Assembly (NCBI GenBank): GCA_014377915.1
Contig: JACMOT010000553.1
Coordinates: forward strand, 1 to 7,806
From: Tardiphaga sp.
Lineage (GTDB): Bacteria; Pseudomonadota; Alphaproteobacteria; Rhizobiales; Xanthobacteraceae
Reading direction: 5' to 3'
Length of the DNA: 7,806 nt
The translations under genes were made by a program, and so were the position numbers. Of the stretch, positions 1 through 6,954 are shown one piece after another. The notes below the pieces were generated by a model that was not told the origin of the DNA, searched no databases, and worked only from the letters and a program-made list of their open reading frames with translations. Positions within the stretch are counted from its first letter, which is position 1. Every line of letters begins with the position of its first letter.

Positions 1-639
1 TTCCGGATCGTTCCCGACAGCCCGATGTGGATCGAGCGCGGCGTGCTGCTGCTCGGTGGGCTGTGGTTCGTCAATCTCGTCAATTTCATGGATGGTCTCG
101 ACTGGATGACCGCGGCGGAGGTGGTGCCGATCAGCGCCGCATTGATACTGATTGGCCTGTTCGGCAACCTCACCCCCTCGACAACCATCATTGCCGCGGC
201 GCTGGGAGGCGCCATGATCGGCTTCGCACCGTTCAACCGGCCGGTCGCCAAAGTATTTCTCGGCGATGTCGGCAGCCTCCCGATCGGGCTGCTGCTGGCC
301 TGGTGCTTCGTCGAACTGGCCTATGCCCACCACCTCGTCGCGGCGATCCTGCTGCCGCTGTATTATCTGGCGGATGCGACGCTGACGCTGTTGCGACGGC
401 TGGTCCGGCGCGAGGCCATCTGGCTCGCCCATCGCTCGCATTTCTATCAACGCGCCACGGACAACGGATTTACGGTAATCCAGGTGGTCTCGAGGGTGTT
501 CGCCCTGAATTTTGGGCTGGTCGCCCTCGCCGGGCTGACGATCTATTTCCGGTCGGCTTTTGTCGATGCCGGCCTGCTGATCATCGGCGCCGGGGCCGTG
601 GCGATCGTGCTGCGGTCCTTCGCCACGCCGCGCCGATGA
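1..639 (+). CDS. Polyprenyl-phosphate sugar-1-phosphate transferase, WecA/WbpL/MraY family (3' part, start outside window)
   Basis: Integral membrane enzyme that would transfer a HexNAc-1-phosphate from a UDP-sugar to undecaprenyl phosphate, the first step of O-antigen or other polysaccharide assembly. The frame is open from base 1, so the N-terminal part, including the first membrane helices, is missing; 212 residues remain. Counting from base 1, the Asp-rich motif NFMDGLDW lies at residues 28-35, the FLGDVGS motif at 86-92 and the His-rich cytoplasmic motif HRSHFYQ at 144-150. Several hydrophobic helices separate and follow these motifs. The HRSHxYQ form resembles WbpL-type enzymes more than MraY. 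In many relatives the first motif reads DGxDG; here the last Gly is Trp, while both Asp residues are kept. The stop TGA at 637-639 lies only 7 bp from the stop of the convergent dehydratase gene. Family assignment is secure; the sugar used is not known. Confidence 0.9.
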   Translation, partial: FRIVPDSPMWIERGVLLLGGLWFVNLVNFMDGLDWMTAAEVVPISAALILIGLFGNLTPSTTIIAAALGGAMIGFAPFNRPVAKVFLGDVGSLPIGLLLAWCFVELAYAHHLVAAILLPLYYLADATLTLLRRLVRREAIWLAHRSHFYQRATDNGFTVIQVVSRVFALNFGLVALAGLTIYFRSAFVDAGLLIIGAGAVAIVLRSFATPRR

Positions 640-646
640 GCAACGA

Positions 647-2563
647 TTAACGTGCTTCGGCGCGATACTCCGGGACGGCGTCCTTGAGGACCGCACCCGC
701 CGCTTCATGCTGATCGGTCGCGATGGCGATGCGCAAATTGGCAAGCCACGCCTTCAGCGTCTCCAGCGGCAATTCGGTCGGCCGCGCCGCCATGATGCCG
801 GAGATGCCGATCTCGCTGGTCGGCTCCGCTTTGGCGAACAGGATCTCATGCATGCGTTCGCCCGGCCGCACCCCGGTGAAAATGATGTCGATATCATAGC
901 CGGGCTGCAGGCCCGACAGCCGGATCATGCGGTCGGCGAGGTCGACGATCTTGACCGGCTGGCCCATGCTCAGCACATAGACCGAGGCGTCGGAATGTTG
1001 CGCATTCATCGCATGCGTCGCCGCCGTGACCACCAAATCGCAAGCTTCGCGGATGGTCATGAAGTAGCGCACCATGTCCGGATGCGTCACGGTGACCGGG
1101 CCGCCGGCCTCGATCTGCGCCTTGAACTTCGGCACCACCGAACCGTTCGACGCCAGCACATTGCCAAAGCGAACCGAGATCAGGCGCATCGGCGACTTGC
1201 TGGCGCTGCCGCTGCTGGCGTCGCCGTCGAGCGCCTGACAGTACATTTCGGCAAAGCGCTTGGTCAGGCCGAGCATCGAGACCGGCTCGATCGCCTTGTC
1301 GGTGGAAATCATCACCATGGCATCCGCCCCCGACGCCAGAGCCGCATCGGCCACGTTGACGGAGCCGAAAATGTTGGTCTTGACGCCCTCGCCCCAGTCG
1401 CGCTCCAGGATCGGCACGTGTTTGAGCGCCGCCGCATGAAACACCGCGTCAGGTTTAAAGGCGATCATCAATTGATGAATGCGGTCGCGGTCGCGGACGT
1501 CGGCGATCCGCCCTTCGATGATCGCGCTGGTCACCTTCGCAGCCAGTCGCTCGGTCGCGGCGTGCAGCGCCGGCTCGGAATTCTCGATGATCAACAGGCG
1601 GGCGACACCAAAGGTGACAACGCGGTCGCAGATTTCAAAGCCGATCGAGCCGCCACCACCGGTGACCACGATGGCCTTGCCGCGCACGAAATTCTCCAGC
1701 CGGGCGTAGTCGATCTTGACGCTGGGTCGCAGCAACAGGTCTTCGACCGCGACCGGCGCCAGCTGCGGCGTGTCGCGACTCTCTTCCAGCGACGGCAGCC
1801 GACTGACGGTGAGCCCGAGTTTTCGCGCCCGCATCAGGACCGATTCCGGCTGCGCTTCGGTTTCGAACGCCGACGGCGTCATCACCACCCGTTCGATCGG
1901 CCGGCTACGGCCCTTGAAGTCTTCAACCACGTTGGGCAGATCGTCGATGCCGCCGAGCACCGGCACGCCCCGCAGGTTCTGGCCGCGGTCCGCTGTCGAC
2001 GGCGACAGGATGCCGACCGGCCACAGCCGCTTTACCGCACCGCTCTCGATGCCCCGCAAGAACACTTCGACATCCGCGGCGCGGCCGATCAGCAGCGTCG
2101 GCGCGGCATCGCTCGAAAGCGCCTGGTTGCGGGTACGGGTATAGCGAAAATAGCGATAGGCCAGCCGCGAGCCGCTGAGAAAGAAGACCTCGATGAACCA
2201 GTAGATGACGATGGTCGTCTTGCCGAGGAAGAACGTGCCATAGACGTTCGGCGCCAGGAAGATGTAGTCGAGCACCAGCAACGCGATCGACAACACGCTG
2301 GCGGCGCGAATGATGTTGAGCAGATCCGGCAGCGATATGAATCGCCACTTGGTGGTGGTCAGATTGAAGACGTAGCAAACGAGGAAGCTGAAGATCACGA
2401 AATATGGCAGGATCGTCAGCAGCAACGGGAGACGATCCCACAGGTTCTCGCCGTCGAAACGCAGCACAAAACTCAGGATCACCGCCAGCGCGGTGACCAC
2501 CGCGTCGTGCAGCGCGATGATCCAATTGCGCCAGGTAAAGTTAAAGATGCGGGTCATGTTCAT
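647..2563 (-). CDS. Membrane-anchored nucleotide-sugar 4,6-dehydratase, WbpM/FlaA1/CapD family
   Basis: Probable UDP-GlcNAc (or related UDP-HexNAc) 4,6-dehydratase giving a 4-keto-6-deoxy sugar for O-antigen or capsule; 638 aa, the usual length of the long WbpM/CapD form. About four hydrophobic segments (roughly residues 14-34, 47-67, 87-104, 110-130) form the N-terminal membrane domain. A middle CoA-binding-like domain follows (about 153-275), then an extended SDR domain with the NAD(P)-binding TGGGGSIG at 301-308, HAAALKHVP at 376-384, STDKA at 420-424, [14 protein letters not shown] at 465-478 and GVRPGER at 564-570. Active-site candidates are T421, D422, K423 and K435; the position that is Met or Tyr in relatives appears to be L431. 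The frame stays open further upstream inside hldE, but the start is placed at ATG 2563-2561, which overlaps the hldE stop as ATGA and precedes the first hydrophobic helix. A second ATG two codons later is possible. Last gene of the hldD-hldE operon; substrate inferred only from family. Confidence 0.9.
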   Translation of the reverse strand: MNMTRIFNFTWRNWIIALHDAVVTALAVILSFVLRFDGENLWDRLPLLLTILPYFVIFSFLVCYVFNLTTTKWRFISLPDLLNIIRAASVLSIALLVLDYIFLAPNVYGTFFLGKTTIVIYWFIEVFFLSGSRLAYRYFRYTRTRNQALSSDAAPTLLIGRAADVEVFLRGIESGAVKRLWPVGILSPSTADRGQNLRGVPVLGGIDDLPNVVEDFKGRSRPIERVVMTPSAFETEAQPESVLMRARKLGLTVSRLPSLEESRDTPQLAPVAVEDLLLRPSVKIDYARLENFVRGKAIVVTGGGGSIGFEICDRVVTFGVARLLIIENSEPALHAATERLAAKVTSAIIEGRIADVRDRDRIHQLMIAFKPDAVFHAAALKHVPILERDWGEGVKTNIFGSVNVADAALASGADAMVMISTDKAIEPVSMLGLTKRFAEMYCQALDGDASSGSASKSPMRLISVRFGNVLASNGSVVPKFKAQIEAGGPVTVTHPDMVRYFMTIREACDLVVTAATHAMNAQHSDASVYVLSMGQPVKIVDLADRMIRLSGLQPGYDIDIIFTGVRPGERMHEILFAKAEPTSEIGISGIMAARPTELPLETLKAWLANLRIAIATDQHEAAGAVLKDAVPEYRAEAR

Positions 2564-4029
2564 TGGCCGCCCCCGCGGGCGCGTTCGACCAGCGACGTGG
2601 TGCTGAACCCCTGCAGAATATCCACCAGGATCACCTCGCCGCCTTGCGCCGCGACGATCTCGTGACCGACCACCTGCTCGCGGGTGTAATCGCCGCCCTT
2701 GACCAAAGTGGCCGGCACAATCTGCGTGATCAGTTCCAGTGGCGTATCCTGCTCGAAAATCACCACCAGATCGACCGCTTCGAGCGCGGCCAGGACTTCG
2801 GCACGGGCGCGCTCGTCCTGCAAAGGTCGCTCGGCCCCCTTCAGCCGCTTCACCGAGGCATCGCTGTTGAGGCCGACGATCAGCCGGTCGCAGGTGGCGC
2901 GCGCCGCCGTCAGCACCTTGACGTGGCCAGGGTGCAGAATATCGAAACAGCCATTGGTGAAGCCGATGCGCAACTGCGCGGCCCGCCATTCCGCGAGCCT
3001 TGCATCGAGATCGGCCGTTGCGACGATCTTCTCTTCGGCGGCCAGAAAGGCGTGCGGCAAAATCCTGCGGCGCAGTTCAGACGACGTCACCACCGCGGTG
3101 CCCTTTTTGCTAACCGCGACCGCCGCGGCCGCGGCGGCCAGGCGCAACGTGGTTTCCCAATCGGCGCCCGCGGCCAGCGCCACCGCCAGCATCGCCGCCA
3201 CCGTGTCGCCGGCGCCGGAGACGTCGCGCACCGTGACCGGCAGCGCCGGAACATGGATCGCCTCGCCATCGCGAGGGACCAGCGTCATGCCATGCTCGCT
3301 CTGCGTGATCAGCATCGCGGCGCAATCGGCCAGGATCATCGCTTCCTGCGCCGCGGTGGCGATGCCAACCTCGCTGTCGGCGCGGCTGCGGGTGGCTTCG
3401 GAAAATTCCTTGCGGTTCGGCGTCAGCAGCGTGGCGCCGCGATAGGTCGCCAGATTGGCGCTCTTGGGATCGACGATCACGCGCTTGCCAAGCTTCTTCG
3501 CGGCATCAATGACGTTGCGGATGACGCGCGCGGTCAGCACGCCCTTGGCGTAGTCCGACAACAGCACGATGTCGACGCGCGCCAGTTGCGGCAGGATCGT
3601 GTCGATCAGCTGCTGTTCGATCGTCGCCGAGGCCGGCGCCGCCAGTTCCCAATCCGCGCGCAGCATATGCGTGGAAAAATGTTCGGAAACGAACCGTACT
3701 TTTCGGGTCGTCGGCCGCGCGGCGTCGGCGATCAGCAACGGCTCGATCAACCGCTCCTGCCCCAGCGCCTCCTTCAGAGTCCGGCCCGCCTCGTCCGCGC
3801 CGATCAGGCCGACAAAGATGCACTTCGCGCCAAGGGCTGCGATATTGCGCGCGACATTGCCGGCGCCGCCGACGCTGATCTCGCTGCGCTGAACCGCGAT
3901 CACCGGCGCCGGCGCCTCCGGAGAGATGCGCGACACCTCGCCATAGACGAATTCGTCGAGCATCAGGTCGCCGACGCACAGCACAGTCTGGCGGGCCATC
4001 GCCTGCGACAGGGTGTCGAAATCGAACAT
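2560..4029 (-). CDS. hldE: Bifunctional heptose-7-phosphate kinase / heptose-1-phosphate adenylyltransferase HldE
   Basis: Cytoplasmic two-domain enzyme of ADP-heptose synthesis, formerly RfaE. The N-terminal ribokinase/PfkB domain (about residues 1-320) phosphorylates D-glycero-beta-D-manno-heptose 7-phosphate at O1. The C-terminal nucleotidyltransferase domain (about 350-489) adds AMP to heptose 1-phosphate. Visible signatures are [11 protein letters not shown] at 20-30, ISPEAPAPV at 35-43, [10 protein letters not shown] at 54-63, LLTPNRKEF at 201-209 and the PfkB GAGD at 272-275 with D275 as expected catalytic base. In the second domain, [11 protein letters not shown] is at 359-369, KRLKG at 394-398, KGGDY at 444-448 and STTSL at 476-480. 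At 489 aa it is close to the E. coli enzyme (477 aa), so both domains are complete. ATG at 4029-4027 is preferred; a TTG directly before it would add one residue. A modest Shine-Dalgarno-like AGGTAAGAG precedes it. It begins 21 bp after the hldD stop and its TGA overlaps the next gene's ATG. Confidence 0.97.
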   Translation of the reverse strand: MFDFDTLSQAMARQTVLCVGDLMLDEFVYGEVSRISPEAPAPVIAVQRSEISVGGAGNVARNIAALGAKCIFVGLIGADEAGRTLKEALGQERLIEPLLIADAARPTTRKVRFVSEHFSTHMLRADWELAAPASATIEQQLIDTILPQLARVDIVLLSDYAKGVLTARVIRNVIDAAKKLGKRVIVDPKSANLATYRGATLLTPNRKEFSEATRSRADSEVGIATAAQEAMILADCAAMLITQSEHGMTLVPRDGEAIHVPALPVTVRDVSGAGDTVAAMLAVALAAGADWETTLRLAAAAAAVAVSKKGTAVVTSSELRRRILPHAFLAAEEKIVATADLDARLAEWRAAQLRIGFTNGCFDILHPGHVKVLTAARATCDRLIVGLNSDASVKRLKGAERPLQDERARAEVLAALEAVDLVVIFEQDTPLELITQIVPATLVKGGDYTREQVVGHEIVAAQGGEVILVDILQGFSTTSLVERARGGGQ

Positions 4030-4050
4030 CAAGCTCTTACCTGTTGCGCA

Positions 4051-5031
4051 TCAGCGGAAACGATCGGGCTGATCGAGGAAGCCCTTGACGTAGGCGTCGA
4101 CCGAATCTTCCAGCGAGGTGAAGCCGCCATTATAGCCGGCGCTGCGCAACCGGTCGCCTTCGCTTTGCGTGAAATACTGGTAGCTGCCGCGAATTTGCTC
4201 CGGCATGTCGATGTAGTCGATGTTCGGCGCGGTGCCGAGCGCCGCGTAAGCCGCCAGCATCAGGTCCTTGAAGCTGCGCGCCTGCCCGGTGCCGACATTG
4301 AAGATGCCGCTGACCGCGGGCGACGCCAGCAGCCACACCAGCACGCGGACCACGTCGTCGACATAGATGAAGTCGCGGCGTTGGTCGCCGTCGGCGATGC
4401 CGTCGCGGTGCGACTTGAACAGCTGGATGCCGCGGCCAGCCTTGATGTCGTCGAAGCGCCGCGTCAGCACGCTCATCATCGTGCCCTTGTGATATTCATT
4501 GGGCCCGAACACATTGAAGAATTTCAGGCCGGCCCATTGCGGCGGCAACCGTTCGCCCCGGGCGACGCGTTGCGCCACCGCCAGGTCAAACAGATGTTTG
4601 CTCCAGCCGTACAGGTTCATCGGCTGTAACGTCTTCAATGCGGCCATGCTCTGCTCGTCCCTGAACCCCTGGGTTCCGTCACCATAGGTGGAGGCCGATG
4701 AGGCGTAGATGAACGGTGTCGCATGGGCGGTGCACCAGTCCAGCAGCCGCATCGAGAGCCGGAAATTGGTCTCGATCACCAGGTCACCGTCGGTGGCAGT
4801 GGTCTCGGAAATGGCGCCCAGATGAATCACGGCATCGAGCTTGCGGCCCCGCAACCAGCCCATCAGTTCCGCCGGCGGAACAATGTCGGCGAGCTGACGC
4901 TTGGCCAGATTCTTCCATTTGCCGTCATGACCGAGGAAATCGCACACGGCGACGTCCGCCCGGCCGGCGTCATTCAGCGCGGCCACCACGTTCGATCCGA
5001 TAAAACCGGCCCCTCCGGTCACCAGCAGCAT
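4051..5031 (-). CDS. hldD: ADP-L-glycero-D-manno-heptose 6-epimerase HldD
   Basis: Cytoplasmic extended SDR enzyme (RfaD/GmhD) that epimerises ADP-D-glycero-beta-D-manno-heptose at C6'' to ADP-L-glycero-beta-D-manno-heptose, the donor for inner-core heptosyltransferases. The 326-residue product starts with the Rossmann motif TGGAGFIGSN at 5-14. It then carries the HldD-like HLGAISETTATDG at 70-82, SSASTYGDG at 111-119, the YxxxK pair Y141/K145 in MNLYGWSK, and NVFGPNEYHKG at 173-183. K182 there matches the second catalytic base of HldD. RRDFIYVDDV at 218-227 is also typical. The frame is open far upstream through the intergenic region, but ATG 5031-5029 is chosen because the Rossmann motif follows immediately and GGGGA at 5040-5036 gives a ribosome-binding site with a short spacer. 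It is slightly longer than E. coli HldD (310 aa). First gene of the leftward operon, divergent from waaF. Confidence 0.97.
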   Translation of the reverse strand: MLLVTGGAGFIGSNVVAALNDAGRADVAVCDFLGHDGKWKNLAKRQLADIVPPAELMGWLRGRKLDAVIHLGAISETTATDGDLVIETNFRLSMRLLDWCTAHATPFIYASSASTYGDGTQGFRDEQSMAALKTLQPMNLYGWSKHLFDLAVAQRVARGERLPPQWAGLKFFNVFGPNEYHKGTMMSVLTRRFDDIKAGRGIQLFKSHRDGIADGDQRRDFIYVDDVVRVLVWLLASPAVSGIFNVGTGQARSFKDLMLAAYAALGTAPNIDYIDMPEQIRGSYQYFTQSEGDRLRSAGYNGGFTSLEDSVDAYVKGFLDQPDRFR

Positions 5032-5211
5032 GAAATCCCCAACCTGTTCTGTCTTGCCACCTTTGCCCCACTCGCACGCCATAGGCAACTTGGACATCGG
5101 CAAGGCGAGAGGCAGACACTGACATGTAACGAAGCGTTTCCAGATGGCTTGTTCTTCCAGATTGGAGGGGCTACCGACGGTGCGTCCATCCGTAGCGAAG
5201 CCCCTGAAAGA
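5032..5211. promoter_or_regulatory. Divergent intergenic region between hldD and waaF
   Basis: This 180-bp stretch separates two divergently transcribed heptose operons, so promoters for both directions are expected here (inference from gene layout). I could not find a convincing sigma-70 type -35/-10 pair with normal spacing on either strand. Only weak partial matches are present, such as CTTGGAC near 5089 on the plus strand. The right end holds a hairpin-forming sequence (listed separately). No credible small gene is seen; the open frames crossing it are extensions of hldD and waaF. Confidence 0.45.
5167..5204 (+). other. Inverted repeat / possible mRNA hairpin in the waaF leader
   Basis: GGGGCT at 5167-5172 is a perfect reverse complement of AGCCCC at 5199-5204. 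Inside it, CG 5175-5176 can pair with CG 5196-5197, and ACGG 5177-5180 with CCGT 5190-5193, leaving a 9-base apical loop and small bulges. An alternative register pairs CTACCGACGG (5171-5180) with CCATCCGTAG (5186-5195) at 8 of 10 positions. It ends 7 bases before the waaF ATG, so in RNA it would sit against the ribosome-binding region. As DNA it could instead be an operator. No run of T follows, so it is not a typical terminator. Function unknown. Confidence 0.4.
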
Positions 5212-6282
5212 ATGAACCCTAATTCGTCTTATCCTGGTGTCAAAGTCGATGCGGACGACACCCGCCCGATTCTGATCGTGCCCTATATGTGGATCGGCGA
5301 TTTTGTCCGTGGGCATACGGTGGTGCGGGTCTTGAAGGAGCGCTGGCCGAACCGGCCAGTGGATCTGCTGGTGACGAAGCTGGTGGCTCCGCTGGTCGAC
5401 TATATGCCCGGAGTCCGCCAGGGCATCATCTGGGACCTGCCCCGCAGCCGGCTGGCCCTGGCCCAGCAATGGGAACTCGCGGCCCGGCTGCGCGCCCAGA
5501 ACTATGGCACGGCACTGGTGATGCCTCGCACCTGGAAATCGGCTTTGGCGCCGGCGCTCGCCGGGATTCCGGAGCGCGTCGGCTTCGTCGGCGAGGTCCG
5601 CTTCGGCCTGATCAACCAGTGGCGCTGGGGCGAGAAGAAGCTGCCGCGCATGATCGACAAGAAATCCGCGCTGGCGCTACCCGAGGGCACCCCCCTGCCT
5701 CCCGAATGGCCGGTTCCGCAGTTGCGGGTACCCACCGAGGAGATCGCACGCTGGCGGGCGACCAATGGCCTGGGCAACGGTCCGGCCGTGGCGCTGGCGC
5801 CCGGGTCGGTCGGCCCCTCCAAGCGCTGGAGCTATTATGCGCAAGCCGCGCGGCTGCTGGCCGAACGCGGACTGGACGTCTGGGTGATCGGCGGTCCCGG
5901 CGAGAAAGCACTGGCGGAAGAGCTTGTCGCCGTGGGCGGGCCCGGAGTACGCGACCTCACTGGCACTGATTTGCGCAATGGCGTGGTCGCCATGGCCGCC
6001 GCGGGCGTCGCCGTGTCCAATGATTCCGGGCTGATGCACATCGCGGCCGCCATCGGCACACCGACCATCGGGATTTTCGGACCTACCGCGCCGCATCTGT
6101 GGGGCCCGCTCAATCCGCTGGCCGCCATTATCCAGACCAGGACAACGGTGCCGTGCCAGCCCTGCCACCGCCCGGTCTGTACCCTGAACGACCATGCCTG
6201 CATGCGGGACATTCCGGCGCTCGACGTCGCCGACGCGACCGAACGGGTCCTGAAGGACGCGGCCTTCGGCATGGCGCCTTGA
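5212..6282 (+). CDS. waaF: ADP-heptose:LPS heptosyltransferase, WaaF (RfaF) type
   Basis: GT9-family inner-membrane-associated glycosyltransferase, expected to add L-glycero-D-manno-heptose from ADP-heptose to the growing LPS inner core (heptosyltransferase II). The 356-residue product has the N-terminal motif WIGDFVRGHTVVRVL at 27-41; D30 matches the conserved Asp of the family. PGSVGPSKRW lies at 197-206, IGGPGE at 226-231, and the nucleotide-sugar binding stretch SNDSGLMHIAAA-GTPT-GIFGPT at 269-292. A C-terminal cysteine pattern C315, C318, C323, C330 is typical of WaaF. ATG 5212 is chosen: the frame is open further upstream but overlaps hldD in antisense, and GAAAGA directly before the ATG is only a poor ribosome-binding site. 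This start gives about 18 residues ahead of the usual family N-terminus. It leads the rightward waaF-gmhA-gmhB group. WaaF rather than WaaC is supported by the cysteine pattern, but acceptor specificity cannot be read directly. Confidence 0.92.
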   Translation: MNPNSSYPGVKVDADDTRPILIVPYMWIGDFVRGHTVVRVLKERWPNRPVDLLVTKLVAPLVDYMPGVRQGIIWDLPRSRLALAQQWELAARLRAQNYGTALVMPRTWKSALAPALAGIPERVGFVGEVRFGLINQWRWGEKKLPRMIDKKSALALPEGTPLPPEWPVPQLRVPTEEIARWRATNGLGNGPAVALAPGSVGPSKRWSYYAQAARLLAERGLDVWVIGGPGEKALAEELVAVGGPGVRDLTGTDLRNGVVAMAAAGVAVSNDSGLMHIAAAIGTPTIGIFGPTAPHLWGPLNPLAAIIQTRTTVPCQPCHRPVCTLNDHACMRDIPALDVADATERVLKDAAFGMAP

Positions 6283-6360
6283 GGTGATGTTTTTGCAGCG
6301 CTTGCGCCGACCCGGCACGGCCAGTACCACAGGCGCGAGTTTCAACCGGGACGATATTTT
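6283..6360 (+). other. waaF-gmhA intergenic spacer with weak inverted repeat
   Basis: The 78-bp spacer between waaF and gmhA has CTTGCGCC at 6301-6308, able to pair with GGCGCGAG at 6332-6339 (one G-T wobble, 23-base loop). There is no T-tract right after it, so I do not call a terminator. GGGA at 6348-6351, nine bases before the GTG start, is the best ribosome-binding candidate for gmhA. An internal promoter cannot be excluded, but no clear one is seen. Confidence 0.35.
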
Positions 6361-6954
6361 GTGAGCCAGGATCCGATCGCAGCCCATTTCGAAGCGTCGG
6401 GCGCAGCCATGCAGCGCGCCGCCGGTGACGCGACCTTGCTGGCGGCGTGCCATGCCGTCGCCACCGCGATCGTCGCGGCGCTCCGCGCCGGCAACAAACT
6501 GCTGCTGATCGGCAATGGCGGCAGCGCCGCGGACGCTCAGCATATCGCCGCGGAAATCGTCGGCCGCTACAAGCTGGAACGGCCCGGTTACGCCGCGATC
6601 GCACTGACCACCGACACTTCCGCGCTGACCTCGATCGCCAACGATTACGGCTTCGAGCGTATTTTTTCGCGGCAGGTCGAGGGGCTGGGTCAGCGCGGCG
6701 ACGTGCTGATGGCACTGTCGACCTCGGGCCGCTCGCCGAACATTCTCACCGCGTTGTCGAAGGCCCGGGAACTCGGGCTGGTGACCGTCGGATGCACCGG
6801 CGTCAACGGCGAGGCAATGCGGGCGCATTGCGATCATCTGCTGATGTCGCCGAGCGACGACACCCCGGTCATCCAGCAGATCCATCTGGTGGCGTTGCAT
6901 GGCATTTGCGACGAGGTCGAACGCGCCATGATGCGCGGGGTCGACAAGACATGA
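6361..6954 (+). CDS. gmhA: Sedoheptulose-7-phosphate isomerase GmhA
   Basis: First enzyme of the ADP-heptose pathway: converts D-sedoheptulose 7-phosphate to D-glycero-D-manno-heptose 7-phosphate in the cytoplasm. The 197-residue protein is a single SIS domain. NGGSAADAQH at 52-61 supplies the phosphate-binding loop, STSGRSPN at 120-127 the second sugar-phosphate loop, and H61, E65, Q172 and H180 match the metal/catalytic residues of GmhA at the same numbering as in the E. coli enzyme. The start is GTG at 6361; this gives the expected family length and places the NGGS loop normally, while the next ATG (codon 17) would cut the first helix. It follows waaF by 78 bp and overlaps gmhB by ATGA. 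The residues distinguish it from the related DnaA-interacting protein DiaA only moderately, but the location settles the call. Confidence 0.95.
   Translation: MSQDPIAAHFEASGAAMQRAAGDATLLAACHAVATAIVAALRAGNKLLLIGNGGSAADAQHIAAEIVGRYKLERPGYAAIALTTDTSALTSIANDYGFERIFSRQVEGLGQRGDVLMALSTSGRSPNILTALSKARELGLVTVGCTGVNGEAMRAHCDHLLMSPSDDTPVIQQIHLVALHGICDEVERAMMRGVDKT

Noticed and set aside
707..2665. 652-codon plus-strand open frame opposite the dehydratase gene
   Set aside because: It is exactly antisense to a well-supported gene, its product is rich in Arg, His and Asp with no recognisable motif, and such long antisense frames are common in GC-rich DNA.
2564..2989. N-terminal extension of the dehydratase reading frame into hldE
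   Set aside because: The added 142 residues overlap the conserved C-terminal domain of hldE in another frame and look like out-of-frame translation; the ATGA start at 2563 fits the family.
2563..4629. 688-codon plus-strand open frame opposite hldE and hldD
   Set aside because: Antisense shadow of two clear genes; composition is low in hydrophobic residues and rich in Arg, Gln and Asp, without domains.
4723..5211. Upstream extension of the waaF frame over hldD
   Set aside because: The extra residues are antisense to hldD and lie before the usual N-terminus of the WaaF family.
5032..5469. Upstream extension of the hldD frame across the intergenic region and into waaF
   Set aside because: The HldD Rossmann motif begins four residues after the ATG at 5031, which also has a ribosome-binding site; the extension has no homologue-like features.
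6301..6339. Inverted repeat between waaF and gmhA as an intrinsic terminator
   Set aside because: The loop is long (23 bases) and no T-tract follows directly; the T-rich ATATTTT lies 13 bases further, next to the gmhA start.
6447..6950. Upstream extension of the gmhB frame through gmhA
   Set aside because: Arg-rich out-of-frame translation of gmhA; the HAD motif I follows the ATG at 6951 by 12 residues.
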